Positions 61,980 to 64,000 of a DNA stretch of 64,000 nucleotides are shown in pieces. The position numbers and the translations under genes are program-made. Origin of the DNA: CALVNN01 sp964393975 (GTDB lineage: Bacteria > Bacillota > Clostridia > Christensenellales > UBA1242). Numbering within the stretch: the stretch's first letter is position 1; every line of letters starts with the position of its first letter. The stretch lies in contig CAYMVO010000004.1 in the NCBI GenBank assembly GCA_964393975.1, positions 7,346 through 71,345 of the forward strand. Reading direction: 5' to 3'. The notes below the pieces were generated by a model. The model was not told the origin of the DNA. It saw only the letters and a program-made list of their open reading frames with translations, and made no database searches.

Positions 61980-61990
61980 ACAAAACATAG

Positions 61991-62248
61991 TCACATTATT
62001 TTTTTAAACACAAACACATACTCGTGTGCTAAAAGTAGAAAGTTATACTTTTCGCTATTTGTTTTCCAAAAGCCTGTCGCTTTGCAATTATGTTGCTCTT
62101 TTATAACAATTTCTTTTTGAGTAAACCCCGCATTTACAAACCTTTGCATAACCTCAAAGCCAAGTGGTTGTACCATTCCGTTTTTGCGAATATCACCCAT
62201 AACAATAGCACAAAATTTCTTTTCATTTTTTTCTCCTTTTGTAATTCA
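61991..62248 (-). pseudogene. C-terminal fragment of a second DNA methyltransferase
   Basis: The frame reads 'FCAIVMGDIRKNGMVQPLGF', 'EVMQRFVNAGFTQKEIVIKE', 'QHNCKATGFWKTNSEKYNFL' and 'LLAHEYVFVFKK', the end of N6/N4-type DNA methyltransferases (GDIRxxG, KxxWxC, LLxAHExLFVF). The SAM and DPPY parts are missing; the frame begins just after the Dam stop with no proper start except the ATG at 62200. So it is a truncated remnant, still behind the Dam gene's ribosome reach. Confidence in family is good, in expression low. Confidence 0.75.
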
Positions 62249-63128
62249 TAACGACGATTTCGGTTATATCGCCACGCTTACTTGCCTTGCAGTTTATCAT
62301 TCTTTTTGCATACACTCTTTCAATCTCAAAGCCACTATACAAATCATCAAAAAAGTTATCGTTTTCGTTTGTATTTTTCGGATCAGAATTTGAAAGCATA
62401 AGCAAACAACCTTTTTTGTCTAAATTTTTAAAGTTATCCGCAAGTCTAATTTGATCATCATCTTCAAAGCCCGCTTTATCATAACTCACAAAGGAATTAT
62501 TTTCTATGAGTGGTCTATATGGTGGATCAAAATAAACAAAAGTGCTTTTATCTACATTTTTTAGCGCTTGCTCGTAACTACCAACGCTAATCTCCACCTT
62601 TTGCAATAAAACCGAACATAGTAACAAATTATCTTTATCGCAAATCAAAGGGTTTTTATACTTACCGTGTGGCACATTAAATTCACCACTTTTGTTAACT
62701 CTGTAAAGACCATTATAGCAGGTGTGATTTAAAAATATAAACTCTGCACATTTTTCAAAGTCTAAGTGACTATTTAAGTGAATATCATTATATCTATCCC
62801 TAACATTATAAAAGTATTTTGTTCTATCATCACAGGATAAATATTCTTTTTCAAGCATTGCAAGTTGTTTTACGACTTCATTTACATCAGCTTTTATACA
62901 ACGATAACAATTTATAAGTTCTCTATTAATATCGTTTATGTAGGCTTTTTCAATGTCGTAGTTTTGTAAAACATAAAAAAGCACAGCTCCGCCCCCGACA
63001 AAAGGTTCGATATATATTTTTATTTTACCTTCTTTTAGCTCATTAGGGAACATTTCATCAAATGTATTTATAAGTTGTCCTTTACCGCCAGCCCATTTTA
63101 AAAATGGTTTAGCAATTCCTTTACACAT
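62223..63128 (-). CDS. dam: Dam-family DNA adenine methyltransferase
   Basis: 301 residues. SAM motif 'PFLKWAGGKGQLINTFDEMF', 'YIEPFVGGGAVLFYVLQN', 'AYINDINRELINCYRCIKAD', catalytic 'STFVYFDPPYRPLIENN' (DPPY) and 'GDITEIVVMNY'. Class D12, likely GATC or a similar short site. No restriction gene is adjacent, so it is a solitary methylase or the remains of an R-M locus. Direct repeats flank it. Confidence 0.93.
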   Translation of the reverse strand: MCKGIAKPFLKWAGGKGQLINTFDEMFPNELKEGKIKIYIEPFVGGGAVLFYVLQNYDIEKAYINDINRELINCYRCIKADVNEVVKQLAMLEKEYLSCDDRTKYFYNVRDRYNDIHLNSHLDFEKCAEFIFLNHTCYNGLYRVNKSGEFNVPHGKYKNPLICDKDNLLLCSVLLQKVEISVGSYEQALKNVDKSTFVYFDPPYRPLIENNSFVSYDKAGFEDDDQIRLADNFKNLDKKGCLLMLSNSDPKNTNENDNFFDDLYSGFEIERVYAKRMINCKASKRGDITEIVVMNYKRRKK

Positions 63129-63335
63129 TTTTTGACTCCTTTGTTAATTTTATAATTTATTATAAAAACTAATCATCATTTTCCATATATAAGGATTTTA
63201 TTTATATAGCATTATAACATAGTATTTTTTATTATGCAAATATATTATTTATAAATCTAAACATCTACGAAGGACAAAAAGCACCCTAATAATATTTAAG
63301 CATAAAGTTTTATTCTACTAGTTTTAAAAACACTA

Positions 63336-63360
63336 CCCCTTTTTGCTGATATCTTATTTA
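63336..63360. repeat. 25-bp direct repeat, right copy
   Basis: Matches 61955-61979 except for one T. It carries only one arm of the terminator stem, a partial duplicate. The 63129-63335 gap holds AT-rich DNA with no gene seen. Confidence 0.7.
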
Positions 63361-63414
63361 GGTGTAAAATTTGCTAGTGACCTTTTTATTGACTTAAAAG
63401 CCGTTGCTACTAAT

Positions 63415-63444
63415 AAAAAACGAACACCTACTCGAGACGTTCGT
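63415..63444 (-). terminator. Terminator of the acetyltransferase gene
   Basis: Minus strand ACGAAC pairs with GTTCGT followed by T run. Confidence 0.65.
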
Positions 63445-63485
63445 ATATTTTATGTAATAAACTATCGCATTAATTATTAGACGAG

Positions 63486-63902
63486 TCAATCATTTACAAT
63501 CTTTGAAAATAAATAACCTTGCCCGCCCTCATTTTTCGTAATTGTACCCTCATAGAGCCAACCAAGCTTTTTATAAAATTCTGGGACTCGATCAGTCCAA
63601 ACATAGACTTTATCATAACCAAAAGATTTAAACTTTTCACAAGCAAAGTCTAGCATAATCTTTGAATATCCTTTCCCTTGAAACTCATCAAAAATCATAA
63701 CATTACACAACCACGGATTTATATCAAGGTGATTATTCAACCGATTTAATCTTAAAGTACAAAAACCTAATATCGTATCACCGTCAACAAGCGCAATCCC
63801 TACCGGCAAATCTTTTTCATTATTTTTCATAGAAATTATATTATCGGAAGTCAGAGGGAAGCAACGCAACGCGTTATTTTCAAATGACTGATGTTTATTC
63901 AA
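63486..63902 (-). CDS. GNAT-family N-acetyltransferase
   Basis: 138 residues. 'LPVGIALVDGDTILGFCTLR', 'NVMIFDEFQGKGYSKIMLDF' (acetyl-CoA loop QGxGxxxxxl), 'YVWTDRVPEFYKKLGWLYEG'. Start is TTG at 63902 or an internal ATG (63827), so the N-terminus is unsure. A repeat of its 5' part occurs at the right window edge. Substrate unknown. Confidence 0.8.
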   Translation of the reverse strand: MNKHQSFENNALRCFPLTSDNIISMKNNEKDLPVGIALVDGDTILGFCTLRLNRLNNHLDINPWLCNVMIFDEFQGKGYSKIMLDFACEKFKSFGYDKVYVWTDRVPEFYKKLGWLYEGTITKNEGGQGYLFSKIVND

Positions 63903-63982
63903 TCAGTGACACACACAATTTATTGTGTAATTGCGATAGCAATAAAAATTTTAAATTTGATTTAAAATTTTACGTCACATAG

Positions 63983-64000
63983 ATTATATTATCGGAAGTC
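63983..64000. repeat. 18-bp direct repeat at the right edge
   Basis: ATTATATTATCGGAAGTC recurs at 63836-63853 inside the acetyltransferase gene. It probably continues beyond the window. Confidence 0.6.

Noticed and set aside
63736..63902. CRISPR or tandem array at the right end
   Set aside because: Only one 18-bp repeat pair is seen, no regular spacing and no cas genes.

Overview
The window is about 64 kb of AT-rich bacterial DNA from a low-GC Gram-positive lineage (Bacillota, Clostridia-like). Supporting signs are sigma-A type promoters (TTGACA, 17 bp, TATAAT), strong GGAG/GAGGTG ribosome binding sites, many intrinsic terminators, a spore-protease (GPR) gene beside rpsT, an ffh-ylxM pair, and an L10 leader in front of rplJL. 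The genetic code looks standard: TAA, TAG and TGA all end intact genes, and prfB carries the classical +1 frameshift. No rRNA, CRISPR array, prophage or complete insertion sequence was seen. The species cannot be named from this sequence.

Most of the window is housekeeping core. From left to right: a cell-surface protein fragment, tex, a SPOR protein, groES-groEL, degV, a lytic transglycosylase, an Smr protein, ndk, rpsF-ssb-rpsR, gyrB-gyrA (2-15.6 kb). Next is an accessory island (16-20.4 kb) with three paralogous HipA-fold kinases, a TVP38-type membrane protein and a small HipA-N-domain (HipS-like) protein translationally coupled to the third kinase. Then come a lipoprotein and MBG-repeat protein, tsaD-prfB, mscS, a Cu/Zn SOD-like protein, an MreB-like/Ppx pair, yraN-rbgA-trmD-rimM, a DUF4143 ATPase, rpsP-ffh-ylxM, mnmG, an SDR and tRNA-Glu(CTC) (20.4-39.2 kb). 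The 39-48.6 kb stretch mixes unknown and decaying genes with uvrB-ppa and a P-loop/glycosyltransferase fusion. The 48.7-61.5 kb stretch holds a SIMPL protein, rpiB, an acidic zinc-ribbon protein, rplJL, dtd, a pyrimidine phosphorylase, a second DUF4143 ATPase, murI, gpr/rpsT and a GDP-heptose pathway pair. The right end has a Dam methylase with a truncated second methylase behind it and a GNAT acetyltransferase.

The most interesting material is in the accessory parts: (1) the kinase family with an ATGA-coupled HipS-like partner; (2) two DUF4143 ATPases, one behind a consensus promoter overlapped by inverted repeats, the other between 27-bp direct repeats; (3) a Dam gene between 25-bp direct repeats; (4) a consensus promoter followed at once by a 10-bp hairpin and a terminator, a good candidate for a roughly 50-nt RNA; (5) fused enzymes (P-loop plus GT2; nucleotidyltransferase plus HAD phosphatase). 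Several short remnants (BRO-like, amber-interrupted, homopolymer-frameshifted) show ongoing gene decay between core operons. Functions are from motif recognition by eye; no database search was run.
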